Source: Candidatus Poribacteria bacterium (GTDB taxonomy: Bacteria; Poribacteria; WGA-4E; WGA-3G). Taken from it: a DNA stretch of 64,000 nucleotides. The notes beneath the pieces are model-generated. The model worked only from the letters and a program-made list of their open reading frames with translations, was not told the DNA's origin and made no database searches. The stretch covers positions 62,001 through 126,000 of the forward strand of contig JAPPES010000158.1 in NCBI GenBank assembly GCA_028824125.1, written 5' to 3'. A program made the translations under genes and the position numbers. Below are positions 62,038 through 64,000 of the stretch, one piece after another (the first letter of the stretch is position 1; the number at the start of each line of letters is the position of its first letter).

Positions 62038-63030
62038 ATGGACCGATATGCATCAATTATAGGGACAGGTTCTTATCTACCTGAAACCGTTTTAACCAAT
62101 TTTGATCTCGAAAAAATGGTGGATACCAGCGACGAATGGATTCGCCAACGCACAGGGATTGTTGAGAGACGAATCGCAGAAGACGACATCGCTACTTCGG
62201 ACCTCAGTGTGCAAGCGGCACGATTAGCTATAAAAAAAGCACAAATTGACCCACTTGAAATAGAGATGATTCTCGTCGCTACTGTTACACCCGACACATT
62301 TTTTCCATCAACCGCTTGTTATGTGCAGAAAGGTATTGGCGCAAAAAACGCTTCTGCGATGGATATATCCGCAGCATGTGCTGGATTTTTATATGGGCTT
62401 GATTTAGCAAATGGCTTGATTATATCTGGGCAATATGATACTATACTTGTTGTCGGTGGTGAGGTTTTTAACAATATCGTTGATTGGAACGATAGAAACA
62501 CGTGTGTTCTTTTTGGAGATGGTGCAGGTGCTGCTGTTGTCCAAGCAACCGAAGAACCGAAAGGAATTCTCGCTTCTTATATCGGGTCTGATGGTGACTA
62601 TGCAGCAGACATTAGCCTACTCGGCATACCTGCTGGCGGATCAAGAATGCCAGTAACATCAGAAGCAATTGACCAGAATCTGAATAAAATTCAGATGAAT
62701 GGTCGAGAAGTTTTCAAACTTGGGGTTCGGCTCATGCCTGAAGCAGCAGAACGCGCACTGCAAAAGGCAAATGTCAGCGTTGATGACGTTGATCTATTAA
62801 TACCACACCAAGCGAATTTACGCATTATTGAAGCAGTAGGGCAGCGGCTCGGTGTGCCACGAGAAAAAGTATATGTAAACGTTGACAAATATGGTAACAC
62901 TTCCGCAGCAACGGTAATCATCGCATTAGACGAAGCGATTCAAGATGGACGCGCAAAACCGGGTGACCTGATATTGCTCGTAACTTTCGGTGCTGGCTTG
63001 ACGTGGGGAAGCACGCTCTTACGGTTGTAA
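62038..63030 (+). CDS. fabH: Beta-ketoacyl-ACP synthase III
   Basis: FabH condenses acetyl-CoA with malonyl-ACP to start fatty-acid synthesis. The 330-aa enzyme has the catalytic cysteine in DISAACAGFLYGL, the histidine in LIPHQANLRI and the asparagine in VDKYGNTSAAT. It starts at ATG 62038 with AAGGA nine bases upstream; the longer open frame from 61999 adds only 13 residues. fabD begins directly after the stop. The plsX gene that usually sits between rpmF and fabH is missing here. Confidence 0.96.
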   Translation: MDRYASIIGTGSYLPETVLTNFDLEKMVDTSDEWIRQRTGIVERRIAEDDIATSDLSVQAARLAIKKAQIDPLEIEMILVATVTPDTFFPSTACYVQKGIGAKNASAMDISAACAGFLYGLDLANGLIISGQYDTILVVGGEVFNNIVDWNDRNTCVLFGDGAGAAVVQATEEPKGILASYIGSDGDYAADISLLGIPAGGSRMPVTSEAIDQNLNKIQMNGREVFKLGVRLMPEAAERALQKANVSVDDVDLLIPHQANLRIIEAVGQRLGVPREKVYVNVDKYGNTSAATVIIALDEAIQDGRAKPGDLILLVTFGAGLTWGSTLLRL

Positions 63031-63969
63031 ATGACGCAAATCGCCTTTATTTTTCCAGGACAGGGTTCACAGAAAGTTGGCATGGGAGCTGAATTGGCAG
63101 AGACCTATCCAGTTGCCAAAAATGTTTTTGATGAAGCAAATAATTTCTTACAGAGACCATTAAGCCAACTCTGTTTTGAGGGACCGGAAGCAGAATTAAA
63201 GCAGACAGAAAACACACAACTTGCTATTTTGACGTGTAGTATCGCGACACTGAGAGTACTTACACAATTAGGGATTGTGCCACAGGTTGTGGCAGGACAC
63301 AGTTTAGGGGAATATTCCGCGCTTGTAGCATCTGGTGTTCTTGAGTTCGCAGATGCATTACGATTGGTGGGTGCCCGCGCACAGTTTATGGCAGAAGCAG
63401 GTGAAGAACAGAACGGCACAATGGCTGCTATCCTCGGAATGGAAGTAAAGCAGCTTGAACACTTTTGTGGGGAAGCTGATGGTGTAGTGAAGATCGCCAA
63501 TTACAACTGCCCTGGACAATTGGTTATTTCGGGAGAAGTTGATGCTGTCAACAAGGTCGTTGCTCTCGCTTCGGACGAAATTGGTGCAAGACGGTGTCGT
63601 CTTTTACCAGTAAGTGGTGCTTTTCATTCACCACTGATGGAATCAGCGCAACAGAAGTTTCAATCTGTTCTCGACTCGGTAAAGCTAAATCCACCGCAAA
63701 TTGATATAGCGATGAACGTAACAGGCGAGTTTGCAACGGATTTGGATAACATTAAATATCTACTTTTTCAACAGATAACCGAACCCGTTCAATGGGAAAA
63801 AACGTTACGCGCTATTGATAAAACAGGAATCACAAATTTTGTTGAGGTAGGACCGGGAAAGGTTTTATCTGGTTTAGTGAAACGGACACTGCCCGAAAGT
63901 GCCACCTTGAACGTTGAAGATGTTGAGACACTTTTACTCGTAACAGATGAATATGGGAATGGTGGATAA
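63031..63969 (+). CDS. fabD: Malonyl-CoA:ACP transacylase
   Basis: FabD loads malonyl groups on acyl carrier protein. The 312-aa protein opens with FIFPGQGSQKVGMG and has the nucleophile motif GHSLGEYSA, the RAQFM arginine and the catalytic histidine in VSGAFHSPLM. The ATG abuts the fabH stop with no gap, so translation is coupled. It ends the recognised fab cluster in the window. Confidence 0.96.
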   Translation: MTQIAFIFPGQGSQKVGMGAELAETYPVAKNVFDEANNFLQRPLSQLCFEGPEAELKQTENTQLAILTCSIATLRVLTQLGIVPQVVAGHSLGEYSALVASGVLEFADALRLVGARAQFMAEAGEEQNGTMAAILGMEVKQLEHFCGEADGVVKIANYNCPGQLVISGEVDAVNKVVALASDEIGARRCRLLPVSGAFHSPLMESAQQKFQSVLDSVKLNPPQIDIAMNVTGEFATDLDNIKYLLFQQITEPVQWEKTLRAIDKTGITNFVEVGPGKVLSGLVKRTLPESATLNVEDVETLLLVTDEYGNGG

Positions 63970-63970
63970 A

Positions 63971-64000
63971 ATGGATGCGACAACAAATCAGTCTGTCTTC
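63971..64000 (+). CDS. Start of a further gene, cut by the window end
   Basis: Ten codons (MDATTNQSVF) follow one base after the fabD stop. From the usual gene order it could be fabG (3-oxoacyl-ACP reductase) but nothing in the ten residues proves it. Confidence 0.4.
   Translation, partial: MDATTNQSVF

Overview
The window looks like a chromosomal segment of an uncultured, Gram-negative-type bacterium of roughly 43% GC (estimated by eye). My best guess is a sponge-associated Candidatus Poribacteria relative. The reasons are the dense set of secreted WD40 proteins, phytanoyl-CoA dioxygenase-like enzymes, sulfatase-like and Gfo/Idh/MocA oxidoreductases, a Uma2 gene, and large cadherin-type surface proteins. 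This placement is inference; no rRNA is present.

Layout. 0-10 kb (minus strand): a run lepB-selB-tRNA-Sec-lipA-dapB-lipoprotein, then two paralogous secreted beta-helix proteins and lepA. 10-21 kb: a double-length secreted WD40 protein, a DUF1080 protein, a PhnA-like phosphohydrolase, a repeat-rich gap, a 1124-aa adhesin-like protein (Big_1-like, cadherin and lamin-tail domains) and an alcohol dehydrogenase of the phosphonate-associated type. 22-27.7 kb: argB, an unrecognised conserved protein, a HIT hydrolase, a WD40 gene fragment, a kinase-like gene broken by an amber codon, a PhyH dioxygenase and an SDR epimerase. 27.7-31.5 kb: the succinate dehydrogenase operon sdhCAB behind clear sigma70-type promoters. 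31.6-39.5 kb: a degenerate YgiT-like protein, a Gfo/Idh oxidoreductase, a TPR lipoprotein, then rho-rpmE-prfA-prmC. 39.5-41.8 kb: a Uma2 endonuclease gene split by an IS608-like element that carries tnpB but no tnpA. 41.9-56.4 kb: xylA, cstA, ThuA-like, PhyH, argH-pyrF-sulfatase, two further WD40 proteins and a sugar isomerase. 56.5-59.4 kb: a small defence-like island, made of a collapsed type I restriction remnant and an ATPase/TOPRIM-like gene pair with a consensus promoter. 59.7-64 kb: tRNA-Pro, hom, yceD-rpmF-fabH-fabD and the start of another gene.

Functional themes. There is a selenocysteine decoding core (selB plus tRNA-Sec), amino-acid biosynthesis (dapB, hom, argB, argH), pyrimidine synthesis (pyrF), translation factors (lepA, prfA, prmC, L31, L32), respiration (sdhCAB), fatty-acid initiation (fabH, fabD), and sugar or organic-acid use (xylA, cstA, isomerase, ThuA, Gfo/Idh). 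Several secreted proteins share a short tryptophan-lysine C-terminal tail that may be a sorting signal.

The intergenic regions are unusually rich in palindromic MITE-like repeats. At least three families recur, and one copy is nested inside the hairpin of another. The most interesting loci are the TnpB element inside uma2, the ATPase/TOPRIM-like pair flanked by hsdS-tail remnants, the nested MITEs, and the in-frame TAG in the kinase-like gene.
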